Shown here: positions 55,035 to 63,108 of the stretch, in pieces
How the letters are laid out: every line of letters starts with the position of its first letter
How positions within the stretch are numbered: the first letter of the stretch is position 1
DNA from: Cutibacterium modestum
Lineage (GTDB): Bacteria > Actinomycetota > Actinomycetes > Propionibacteriales > Propionibacteriaceae
Reading direction: 5' to 3'
Length of the DNA: 64,000 nt
Assembly (NCBI RefSeq): GCF_008326345.1
Contig: NZ_BJEN01000002.1
Coordinates: forward strand, 496,001 to 560,000
Made by a program: the position numbers and the translations under genes
Notes under the pieces: model-generated
Database searches by the model: none
What the model was told of the DNA's origin: nothing
The model's input: only the letters and a program-made list of their open reading frames with translations

Positions 55035-55060
55035 GCTGAGTGAAAAACTGAGTTTGGGAA

Positions 55061-55090
55061 GGGGCTGGCGATCAGGCCAGCCCCTTTTTT
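55061..55090 (+). terminator. Intrinsic terminator of tdh-kbl
   Basis: GGGGCTGGC and GCCAGCCCC arms followed by TTTTTT. It overlaps the last codons of the opposite-strand osmoprotectant-binding gene (stop at 55072). Confidence 0.93.
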
Positions 55091-55992
55091 GCAAGCCAAT
55101 CCTTGGCGATGGTGGCTGCTGAGGCTTTCTCGTCTCCTTGGGAGCGCTGATTCATCGCGATGAGATCGTCAGTGGTCAGTGCCCTCGACACCTTGGCCAA
55201 TTGTTTACGCGCCTTGTCGTCAACCTTCTTATTCATGAGCGGGACGATGTTTTGCGCCATGATGAGGTGCTTGGGATCGGAGAGGACGACGAGGTGCTGT
55301 TCCTTGATTGCGGGGGTTGTTGTGTAGAGGTCAACGAGATCCACCGTACGCGAGGTAAGCGCCTTGACGGTGAGCGGCCCAGAGGAGTCTGACAGGGCGG
55401 TGAACGTGATCTTGGATGCTGGAACGCCGTATACCTTCGTCAATCCCTTTGGGCCGTAGGGGCGTTCTTTGAGCTCGGGGTTGCCGCCTACCTTGAAGGA
55501 ATTCAGCTTGGCTAGGTCGGCCAGGGAAGTCACCTTGTGGGATTGTGAAAATTCAGCGGTGACGCACCAGGAATCGGCGTCGTGAGCTGCCGAGGGCTCA
55601 CCCACCGTCATACCGGCGGGCATCGACCTGCGCAGGGCGGCCATGACGGACGTCTCGTCGGAGGCGGACGGCGTCCCTTGAAAGAATTGCAGCAGATTGC
55701 CTGAGTACTCCGGGACGAGGTCGACTGAACCATCTTTCAGCGCCTTGACGTAGATGTCTCGGGTGCCGATTTGCATGCGACGCTTGACCGTAATCCCGGC
55801 CTTCTCCAGACTTTGAGCGTAGACCTCAGCGATGATCTCGGATTCGGTGAAATTCGCCGAGCCGACGGTCACGCCTCCGCTCCCGGATCCTGAGTCATTA
55901 AAGTTGAGAGGATCATTTGAAGAACATGCTGCCAGGCCGGTCAGCAACACTGTTCCGAGCAGGATTCGGCGGGGCATCGTCGTTGTGATCAT
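55072..55992 (-). CDS. Osmoprotectant ABC substrate-binding lipoprotein (OpuCC/ProX type)
   Basis: 306 residues. Signal with lipobox LAAC, then the OpuAC fold (VTVGSANFTESEIIAEVYAQ, GSVDLVPEYSGNLLQFF). It should bind a quaternary amine such as glycine betaine, carnitine or choline. GGAG precedes ATG 55992. Last gene of a four-gene importer operon. Confidence 0.9.
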   Translation of the reverse strand: MITTTMPRRILLGTVLLTGLAACSSNDPLNFNDSGSGSGGVTVGSANFTESEIIAEVYAQSLEKAGITVKRRMQIGTRDIYVKALKDGSVDLVPEYSGNLLQFFQGTPSASDETSVMAALRRSMPAGMTVGEPSAAHDADSWCVTAEFSQSHKVTSLADLAKLNSFKVGGNPELKERPYGPKGLTKVYGVPASKITFTALSDSSGPLTVKALTSRTVDLVDLYTTTPAIKEQHLVVLSDPKHLIMAQNIVPLMNKKVDDKARKQLAKVSRALTTDDLIAMNQRSQGDEKASAATIAKDWLAKKGLA

Positions 55993-56013
55993 AGGGTGCT
56001 CCATTCGATGGGA

Positions 56014-56709
56014 TCATTGCGGGGTCAAGGCCAAGGCGTGTTTGACACCCGGGTCAATGAGTAAGTGGGTAGCGAGGGAGAGCAGCCCGTCGGTGACTAA
56101 GGCCAGCGCGATGATGACGATGGACCCGGCGAGCATCTGCGGGTAGTCGGAGACCGCGAGCCCGTCAAGGATGAAACGGCCAAGGCCTCCCATGCCCAGA
56201 TATGAGCAGATCGTTGTGGTCGCGATGACCTGTAAGGCGGCCGACCTCAGTCCGCCCAAGAGCAGAGGAGCGGCCAGCGGCAACTCGACGCGCCTTAGCA
56301 CCTGCATCTGGGTCATGCCGCAGGCCCGGGCTCCGTCGGCTACCTCGTCGACAACGGCCTCAACGCCGGAGTAACTACCTGCTAGCAGGGGCGGGATCGC
56401 CAGGATGGCTAGCACGATGGTGGAAGGTACGACGGGATTTCCGATCCCGATCGTCGTTGAAAGCGTTAGCAAAGTGAGCAGGCCGAGAGAGGGGAGAGCA
56501 CGCAAAGCTCCAGAACAGGCCACCGCGACGGTCTTTCCACGACCGGTATGGCCGATAGTTAGCCCGGCAGGAATGGCGATGGTAGCGGCGACGATGAGTG
56601 CCAGCAGGGTGTACCACAGGTGCTCGCTGATGCGGATCCCGATAGATCCGGAACCAGTCCAATGAGAGGAGGTCGTCAACCAGGTGATAGCGGCTGCGAT
56701 CTGGTTCAT
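56014..56709 (-). CDS. Osmoprotectant ABC permease 1
   Basis: 231 residues with about five helices. The segment RACGMTQMQVLRRVELPLA is the coupling loop. GAGGGGAG precedes ATG 56709, which overlaps the previous gene by four bases. Confidence 0.9.
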   Translation of the reverse strand: MNQIAAAITWLTTSSHWTGSGSIGIRISEHLWYTLLALIVAATIAIPAGLTIGHTGRGKTVAVACSGALRALPSLGLLTLLTLSTTIGIGNPVVPSTIVLAILAIPPLLAGSYSGVEAVVDEVADGARACGMTQMQVLRRVELPLAAPLLLGGLRSAALQVIATTTICSYLGMGGLGRFILDGLAVSDYPQMLAGSIVIIALALVTDGLLSLATHLLIDPGVKHALALTPQ

Positions 56710-57353
56710 GTCGCCGCTCCCCTCTGCCACGGCGTCAGGAGCCGACCGACACAGACGATGATGAGGTCGAAAATGACCGCCAACACTAGGGTTCCGATAA
56801 TCCCTACCCAGATTTCGGTCGGGAAGGAGCGCTGGTAGCCGTCGGTGAAGAAGTAACCCAGAGAGGGGACGCCGACTAAGGCGCCGACGCTGACTAAGGA
56901 CAGGGTGGACGCCGAGACCACCCGCATTCCGGCAACAAGGGCGGGAACAGCTAGCGGCAAGGCAACCCGCCAGAACACTTGGGAATCTGAATGCCCTATG
57001 GCGACGGCGTCACGGCGCACCGATCGTCCCACCGAATCGAAGGCATCAGTGGCGGTGCGCACCAGCAGGGCAATGCCGTACAGCGTCAGCGCGACGATGA
57101 CGTTGATCGGATCAAGGATCTTTGTGCCTAGGACGAGAGGTAAAAGGACGAACAACGGAAGAGATGGAAGGGCATAGAGGATCGACGTGCCCGGCACAAG
57201 AATGCGCCTGGCGGTTTGGGAGCGATACGCCCACCACCCCAGCGGAACCGACAACAGTAAGCTCGTCATTACGGGGGTGACGCCTAGCACCGCGTGATGG
57301 CTTGCTAGCTGCCAAATCTGGTCCCAGTTTTCGCTCACCCATCGGGTATTCAC
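56706..57353 (-). CDS. Osmoprotectant ABC permease 2
   Basis: 215 residues, six helices (LLLSVPLGWWAYRSQ, ILYALPSLPLFVLLPLVLG). Coupling loop RDAVAIGHSDSQVFWRVALP. The GTG start at 57353 overlaps the ATPase stop. Confidence 0.9.
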   Translation of the reverse strand: MNTRWVSENWDQIWQLASHHAVLGVTPVMTSLLLSVPLGWWAYRSQTARRILVPGTSILYALPSLPLFVLLPLVLGTKILDPINVIVALTLYGIALLVRTATDAFDSVGRSVRRDAVAIGHSDSQVFWRVALPLAVPALVAGMRVVSASTLSLVSVGALVGVPSLGYFFTDGYQRSFPTEIWVGIIGTLVLAVIFDLIIVCVGRLLTPWQRGAAT

Positions 57354-58183
57354 GAATTCTCCTTGACGGTTGTGGGCTGATCGGCGAGGCGTCCCACGAG
57401 TCGACCACCGGCGTCAACGACGGTGAGGTGGTCGTCATACCGTTCCATATGGAGGCTCCGGCGATCGCCACCGATGAAAGAGGAGACGAAGTCGTCAACC
57501 GGGTGAAGAAGGATGTCGTCGGGGCACCCTCGCTGCGCGATCTGGGCCCCCCGTCGCAAAACGAGCACCTCATCGCCGAGCAGGAATGCTTCGTCAACAT
57601 CGTGGGTGACGAAGACGATCGTTTTAGCCAGATCAGCCTGGATTTGCAGCAGACCCTGCTGCAATTCGGCCCGCACCACCGGGTCGACGGCACCAAAAGG
57701 CTCGTCCATAAGAAGGATGTTGGGGTCGGCGGCCAGGGCGCGTGCCACCCCGACCCGTTGCTGCTGCCCGCCCGATAGCTGTGTGGGGTATCGATGTGCC
57801 AGGGAAGAATCTAGGCCGACTCTGTCGAGTAAGTCCATCGCCCGAGTACGGGCGGCAGCTCGGGACACCCCCGAGAGAAGAGGCACTGTGGCGATGTTGT
57901 CGACAACAGTGCGATGCGGTAGCAACCCGCCCGACTGCATGACGTACCCGATCTGACGGCGCAGCCTGACCGGATCGATCGTGGCGACGTCGATATCGTC
58001 AATGAGTATTCGCCCTTCAGAGGGATCGACCATCCGGTTGACCATCCGCAGCAGGGTCGTCTTGCCACACCCGGAAGACCCCAGCAGGACGACCAGGTGG
58101 TGGGATTCCACTTTCAGATCGAAGTTGTCAACGGCGACCGTTCCGTTATCGAAACGCTTGCTGACGTGGTCGAAGCGGATCAT
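57350..58183 (-). CDS. Osmoprotectant ABC ATPase (OpuCA type, without CBS domains)
   Basis: 277 residues. Walker A GSSGCGKTTLL, signature LSGGQQQRVGVARAL, Walker B ILLMDEPFGAVDPV, VTHDVDEAF. Many OpuCA proteins have two C-terminal CBS domains that sense ionic strength; this one ends ~40 residues after the core, so gating must differ. First gene of the operon. Confidence 0.92.
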   Translation of the reverse strand: MIRFDHVSKRFDNGTVAVDNFDLKVESHHLVVLLGSSGCGKTTLLRMVNRMVDPSEGRILIDDIDVATIDPVRLRRQIGYVMQSGGLLPHRTVVDNIATVPLLSGVSRAAARTRAMDLLDRVGLDSSLAHRYPTQLSGGQQQRVGVARALAADPNILLMDEPFGAVDPVVRAELQQGLLQIQADLAKTIVFVTHDVDEAFLLGDEVLVLRRGAQIAQRGCPDDILLHPVDDFVSSFIGGDRRSLHMERYDDHLTVVDAGGRLVGRLADQPTTVKENS

Positions 58184-58348
58184 GTGGTCCCTCCTCGCCC
58201 GGCGGAGGTTCGCGTGTGCTGGGTGGCCGGTTGAGGCGCCATGTTACCGCTGCGATAGTTCTATGAGTAGGGCGTTCTCCTCTTGGCGGATATTGCCGAC
58301 GCAGAGTTGTCACTGGTTCTGGGTATCCTCAACGGCGTGCAGGATGAG

Positions 58349-59125
58349 ATGAGCACCGCGGCGGTAGGTGAGAGGGATTCCTTCGCCGTTGTCGCTACCG
58401 CCGTAGCCGAAGACGAGCAGTCTTCCGCCGGATCTGACTCCGCAACAGAGGAGGAGTGGTGGAAGGCCGAGGGCATGCCCTGGAACCACAAGCCGGGTCG
58501 CGCCGACTACTGGTGCATGGGGTGGATCGGCTTCCTCGGCATCTTCTCTTTGGCGATGCTCCCATTGCGTGGTTGGCTGCTTGGCCTTGATCCGCCCATC
58601 CTCATGGGGTTGACGGGGTCTCGTACCGGTGCGGCCGCGACTGGGGCGTTGGCATCAGTAGGGCAGGTTCCGCACTGGGTTTGGTGGCTGCTGCTGGGCT
58701 CGATCATGTCGATCAAACTCGACTGGGTCTACTGGTGGGCCGGCAAGCTGTGGGGCCGAGGCATGATCGAGGTCTGGGCTGGACGGTCTGAGCGGGCCCG
58801 TCGCAGGTATGACCAGGCGGAGAAATGGGCACGCAAGCTTGGCTGGCTAGGAGTGCTCGTCGCCTATGTGCCTATCCCGCTTCCGATCATGCCGGTTGTT
58901 TTCGTTTTAACGGGGGCGTCTGGGATGAAGGTGAGGTGGTTCGTTGCCCTGGACTTCATCGCCGCGACTGTCTGGAACCTGGGATATCTGGGGCTGGGCT
59001 GGGGAGTGGGTGATCCCATCGTCGGCGCCCTTAAGTACTACGCCAAGATTGCTAATTGGGTGGCTATCGCCCTAGTCATTGTCATTTTGGCGCCGATCTT
59101 CGTCAGAAAGAAGCAGAAGGCTTGA
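58349..59125 (+). CDS. DedA-like (SNARE-associated Golgi family) membrane protein
   Basis: 258 residues from ATG 58349. A GTG at 58337 preceded by TATCCT (58322-58327) would be a leaderless alternative. A ~55-residue acidic N-terminus precedes helices such as MGWIGFLGIFSLAMLPLRGW and WWLLLGSIMSIKLDWVYWW. The motif GWLGVLVAYVPIPLPIMPVV corresponds to the DedA re-entrant region, where family members have a conserved Arg/Pro pattern (FxRFxPxxR); that arginine is not clear here. Possible lipid scramblase-type role. Confidence 0.7.
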   Translation: MSTAAVGERDSFAVVATAVAEDEQSSAGSDSATEEEWWKAEGMPWNHKPGRADYWCMGWIGFLGIFSLAMLPLRGWLLGLDPPILMGLTGSRTGAAATGALASVGQVPHWVWWLLLGSIMSIKLDWVYWWAGKLWGRGMIEVWAGRSERARRRYDQAEKWARKLGWLGVLVAYVPIPLPIMPVVFVLTGASGMKVRWFVALDFIAATVWNLGYLGLGWGVGDPIVGALKYYAKIANWVAIALVIVILAPIFVRKKQKA

Positions 59126-59149
59126 TCCCCGTATGACACAGTGGGAGGT

Positions 59150-59512
59150 ATGACGATCTTCCGTGCAGTGAACATTCGTGATGACCTCAAGAAGGGCCCT
59201 GCCAAAGGGTACCGGGTATTGGTTGATCGGATGTGGCCGCGAGGAGTCAAGAAGGACGACGCCGACCTTGACGAGCGTCGTACCGATTTGGCCCCGTCCT
59301 CCCACCTGCGCACGTGGTGGAACCACGATCCTGAGCGTTTCGACGAGTTCGCAGGTCGCTATGAGGCCGAACTCGACGAGTCCGGTGCGGCGAAGAAGTT
59401 CGTTGACGAGTGTGCCGACCGTGACGAGGTGATCCTTCTCTTCGGCGCAGGCGACCGCGAGGTCAACCATGCCGTTATACTGGCGCGGATCCTCACAGAG
59501 TTGGCTAGCTGA
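59150..59512 (+). CDS. DUF488 family protein
   Basis: 120 residues. YRVLVDRMWPRGVKKDDADL is the DUF488 hallmark, WNHDPERFDEFAGRY follows, and VILLFGAGDREVNHAVIL ends the domain. Function not established for the family. GTG 59141 is an alternative start. Follows the DedA gene by 24 bases, probably same transcript. Confidence 0.88.
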   Translation: MTIFRAVNIRDDLKKGPAKGYRVLVDRMWPRGVKKDDADLDERRTDLAPSSHLRTWWNHDPERFDEFAGRYEAELDESGAAKKFVDECADRDEVILLFGAGDREVNHAVILARILTELAS

Positions 59513-59542
59513 ATTGTCAGTGTTCTCGGTCGAGTACCCGGA

Positions 59543-60058
59543 TCAGTCTTCTCCGAGAGCGGCACGGTAGCCCGCCTCGGCCTCGGTGTTGAAGGCAACG
59601 AGGTAGATCGTCTCCACCTTGGTGTCGGCCTGGAGACAGGTTTCGACGGCAATCTTGGTAGCCTCGTCCATGGGGTAGCCGTAGACCCCGGCAGAGATGG
59701 TCGGAAAGGCAATCGTTCGCGCGCCGATCTCGTCGGCCACCCGTAGCGAGCTGCGGTAACAGGAGGCGAGTTGATCAGACTTGTCGATGGTCTTGGCCCA
59801 TACCGGGCCTACGGTGTGAATGACCCACTTCGCGGGCATCTTTCCAGCAGTGGTGGCCACCGACTGGCCGGTGGGCAGACCGTCGGGCAGTGTAGTCTCG
59901 CGTAGCTTCCGGCAGGCCGCCGACAGCTCCGGCCCAGCAGCCCGGTGGATGGCCCCATCAACCCCGCCGCCACCAGCCAGCTGACGGTTTGCCGCGTTGA
60001 CGACGGCCTCGACGTCGAGAGTGGTGATGTCTGTTCGGAGGATCGTAATGTCGGCCAT
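59543..60058 (-). CDS. Macrodomain ADP-ribose hydrolase (YmdB-like)
   Basis: 171 residues. VEAVVNAANRQLAGGGGVDGAIHRAAG carries the substrate loop with NAAN; IAFPTISAGVYGYP is the second ADP-ribose loop. It likely deacetylates O-acetyl-ADP-ribose or removes mono-ADP-ribose. Transcribed alone; converges with DUF488. Confidence 0.93.
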   Translation of the reverse strand: MADITILRTDITTLDVEAVVNAANRQLAGGGGVDGAIHRAAGPELSAACRKLRETTLPDGLPTGQSVATTAGKMPAKWVIHTVGPVWAKTIDKSDQLASCYRSSLRVADEIGARTIAFPTISAGVYGYPMDEATKIAVETCLQADTKVETIYLVAFNTEAEAGYRAALGED

Positions 60059-60174
60059 AATCCCTATTGTGCATGACCCGTGATCACCCTCCGCGGAATC
60101 GTCTGGTGTGGGCGTGATGCTCGCGCAAGAGTTAGGTAATGATGCCGTAGCGGGTCGAGAACAGGAGTATCTTC

Positions 60175-61191
60175 ATGAGCACTACGCGTCCGACAAACTC
60201 TCGTGCCGTCCACCTGGCCTCTCGCCCGGACGGCGCACCGACCGAGGACAACTTCCGCATTGAGGAAATCAGTCTCCCTGAACTGTCCGACGGACAAATC
60301 TTGGTTGCCAATGACGTCATGTCGGTCGATCCATACATGCGCGGCCGGATGAATGACGTCAAGTCCTACGTACCGCCGTTCCAGATTGACCAGCCGCTCG
60401 ATGGCGGCGCGGTTGGCACAGTCATCGAATCCCGCAGTGAGGAGATCCCGGTGGGCAGCCACGTCGTCCACCAGCTGGGGTGGCGCGAGCACGCTGTCCT
60501 CGACGCTGATGGCGCACACATCATTGACACCGACATCGCCCCCGCGTCCGCATATCTGAGCGTGCTTGGAATGACTGGACTCACTGCCTACGCTGGCCTG
60601 ACCCGTGCCGCCGAGATGAAGGCCGGTGACGCCGTCTTCGTCTCGGGAGCCGCTGGGGCCGTCGGATCGATGGTCGGTCAGTTAGCGCGGTTGCTCGGTG
60701 CTTCGCGGGTTATCGGTTCGGCTGGTACTGACGCGAAGGTTACCCGGTTGCGCGACCTCGGTTTTGACGCCGCCTTCAACTACCACGACGGCCCGGTTAC
60801 CGAGCTGCTTGGACAAGCTGCCCCCGACGGCATCGACATCTACTACGACAACGTCGGCGGCGATCACCTGGAGGCCGCCATCGACCATCTCAACAACGAC
60901 GGGCGGGTCGCGATGTGTGGGGCGATCTCCCAGTACAACTCCGTCGAACCGCCGTGCGCTCCTCGTAATCTCGCATTGACCATCGGGAAACGTCTCACCC
61001 TACGTGGCTTCGTCATCGCCAAATACGCCGAGGAGGTCCGTCCAGAGTTCCAGCAGCGGATGGCCAAATGGTTGTCGGCCGACGAAATCCATTGGGACGA
61101 GACTTTCCGCGACGGCCTCGACGCCGCTGCGAAAGCATTCATCGACATGCTCAATGGGGCAAATACGGGGAAGATGCTAGTCCGGTTGTGA
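60175..61191 (+). CDS. NADP-dependent oxidoreductase, MDR family (CurA/YncB-like)
   Basis: 338 residues, zinc-independent MDR. DPYMRGRMNDVKSYVPPF near residues 44-61 is typical of leukotriene B4 dehydrogenase/curcumin reductase enzymes; NADP motif AAGAVGSMVGQLARLLG; YYDNVGGDHLEAAI. It reduces alkenal/alkenone double bonds. Substrate not determined. Confidence 0.9.
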   Translation: MSTTRPTNSRAVHLASRPDGAPTEDNFRIEEISLPELSDGQILVANDVMSVDPYMRGRMNDVKSYVPPFQIDQPLDGGAVGTVIESRSEEIPVGSHVVHQLGWREHAVLDADGAHIIDTDIAPASAYLSVLGMTGLTAYAGLTRAAEMKAGDAVFVSGAAGAVGSMVGQLARLLGASRVIGSAGTDAKVTRLRDLGFDAAFNYHDGPVTELLGQAAPDGIDIYYDNVGGDHLEAAIDHLNNDGRVAMCGAISQYNSVEPPCAPRNLALTIGKRLTLRGFVIAKYAEEVRPEFQQRMAKWLSADEIHWDETFRDGLDAAAKAFIDMLNGANTGKMLVRL

Positions 61192-61202
61192 ATCGCGGGG
61201 GC

Positions 61203-61280
61203 TGTTCAACCCTTGAACAAGTACTGGTCAGCAGCCTGCGCTGATGACCATGACGAATGTCACGGCCAGGTTGTGACATT
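61203..61280. promoter_or_regulatory. Two palindromic sites upstream of the ABC exporter
   Basis: TGTTCAA-CCC-TTGAACA (61203-61219) and AATGTCAC-N9-GTGACATT (61256-61280) are both perfect dyads in the 131-base gap before the exporter ATPase. They look like operators; the first could also terminate the preceding gene. Confidence 0.55.
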
Positions 61281-61322
61281 GGATGATGGTGGCTTCAGTT
61301 TTGTCGGTTCGAGACTGAAGCT

Positions 61323-62270
61323 ATGGAAAAACCAGCGATTGAGATACACGATCTCGTCAAGTCGTTCCCCCAAGTCGGCAGTCACGAACGTCTCGTTGCC
61401 GTCGACCACATGTCGATGACAATCAACTGCGGAGAGGTTGTCGCTTTTCTCGGCCCCAATGGTGCCGGAAAATCCACCACCATCGATATGCTTCTGGGCA
61501 TGACCAGCCCCGACAGTGGGAAGGTTGTCGTCCTTGGTTCCGATCCGAGGATGGCCGCGCGTGCTGGCCGCATCAGTGCCGTCTTTCAGACTGGCGGGCT
61601 GTTACCTGACTTCACCGTCGTAGAGACCATGAAGGCCATCGCTGCCGCACATGGGAAGCGCTCGAGGATGAAGCCCCTCATTGAGAGGTGGGGGCTTACT
61701 CCATTCGCTGGAACCAAGGTTGGCAAATGCTCAGGAGGTCAGCGCCAGCGTCTTCGGTTTGCTCTCGCCATGCTGCCCGACCCCGATGTACTTATCCTTG
61801 ACGAGCCGACGACCGGCCTGGACGTTGAGGCTCGGCGCCACTTCTGGCAGGTCATGGGTGAGGAGGCCGACGCCGGCCGCACAATCATCTTCGCTACCCA
61901 CTACATCGAGGAGGCCGACTCCTTCGCTCGTCGCGTCGTCCTCGTCAGTGGCGGACAGATCGTTGCGGACGGCACCATCACCGAGATTCGCGCATCGATG
62001 TCCGGATCTACCGTCAGGGTGACCCTCGATGACCCCACCGGGCTAACCGATGGCCTGCACGCTTTCCCTGGTGTTACCGATGTCACCGTCCAGGGACAGC
62101 AACTCATCATGCATACCGATCAACCCGACGATCTGGCTCGTCACCTCCTGACCCGCACCGACGCCCACGGGCTACTCATCTCGACGACGACCCTTGAGGA
62201 CGCTTTCGTCCAACTCACAGGCTCCAACGACCCCCGCGATAATTCCGACGACTCGGAGGCAGCAGCATGA
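61323..62270 (+). CDS. ABC exporter ATPase (drug-export/DrrA type)
   Basis: 315 residues. Walker A GPNGAGKST, signature CSGGQRQRLRFALAML, Walker B VLILDEPTTGLDVEARRHFW, ATHYIEEAD, and a C-terminal regulatory part. Paired with a permease overlapping by four bases and a downstream sensor kinase, the usual arrangement of bacteriocin/antibiotic-response exporters. Confidence 0.92.
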   Translation: MEKPAIEIHDLVKSFPQVGSHERLVAVDHMSMTINCGEVVAFLGPNGAGKSTTIDMLLGMTSPDSGKVVVLGSDPRMAARAGRISAVFQTGGLLPDFTVVETMKAIAAAHGKRSRMKPLIERWGLTPFAGTKVGKCSGGQRQRLRFALAMLPDPDVLILDEPTTGLDVEARRHFWQVMGEEADAGRTIIFATHYIEEADSFARRVVLVSGGQIVADGTITEIRASMSGSTVRVTLDDPTGLTDGLHAFPGVTDVTVQGQQLIMHTDQPDDLARHLLTRTDAHGLLISTTTLEDAFVQLTGSNDPRDNSDDSEAAA

Positions 62271-63016
62271 TCAGTTACGCCCTTCTCGACACCCGCAGGT
62301 TGCTTCGCAACACCGGCGGCATCATCTTTACTATCCTTATGCCTGCTGGCTTCTACCTTATTTTCGGAGCCACCCAACCGAACCTCGATACCGCCGTTGC
62401 TCATGGAAACGTCAAGGCGACGATCATGGTATCCATGGCCGTCTACGGGGCCATCATGGCCGTCACTATGTGGGGGTCCCAAGCCGCCCTCGAACAGCAG
62501 CGCGGATGGGGCCGTCAGCTGGCGCTTACCCCGATGACGCCGTTGAAATACGTCTTCTCGAAGGTGCTGACGATTGAAACTGTGGCTTTGGTTCCGCTGG
62601 CGATCGTTTTCGTCACGGGTGCTGCCACCAATGCCCGCGCTGACGGGTTGCGCTGGCTGTGGACCTTCCTGCTGTGCTGGGTGTGCTCGATGCCCTTCAC
62701 TCTGTTCGGTCTGGCCGTCGCCCTGCTGGTGCGTGGCGAGACAGCAACCGGGATCACTTCCTTTTGCATCGTCGCCCTGTCCTTCCTCGGCAATATGTTT
62801 ATCCCGCTAAGTGGATTCATTCTGAAAGTGTCGCGATTCACCCCGATGTATGGGCCCGGTCAGCTGACGCGGATGCCGCTCATCGGAAAGCAGATGGTGA
62901 CGATGGACGGCGTGATTAACGAGCCGGTGTGGCGTCCTGTCGTCAGTATTATCGCTTGGACGATCATCATGGGGATCGTGGCGGTGCTGGTGGGCAGACG
63001 CCGTCAGAACCGCTGA
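62267..63016 (+). CDS. ABC-2 type permease
   Basis: 249 residues, about six helices (GGIIFTILMPAGFYLIFGA, LWTFLLCWVCSMPFTLFGLA, IAWTIIMGIVAVLVG). It forms the channel of the exporter with the preceding ATPase. ATG overlaps the ATPase stop (ATGA). Confidence 0.9.
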   Translation: MISYALLDTRRLLRNTGGIIFTILMPAGFYLIFGATQPNLDTAVAHGNVKATIMVSMAVYGAIMAVTMWGSQAALEQQRGWGRQLALTPMTPLKYVFSKVLTIETVALVPLAIVFVTGAATNARADGLRWLWTFLLCWVCSMPFTLFGLAVALLVRGETATGITSFCIVALSFLGNMFIPLSGFILKVSRFTPMYGPGQLTRMPLIGKQMVTMDGVINEPVWRPVVSIIAWTIIMGIVAVLVGRRRQNR

Positions 63017-63108
63017 TAAGGGCCGAGTAAGCGAGAAGCCCACTCGGCGACGGGGTCGGCCATGACAGCACCCGTGGAATCAACTGGGCCAGCAGGAAGG
63101 AGACCACC

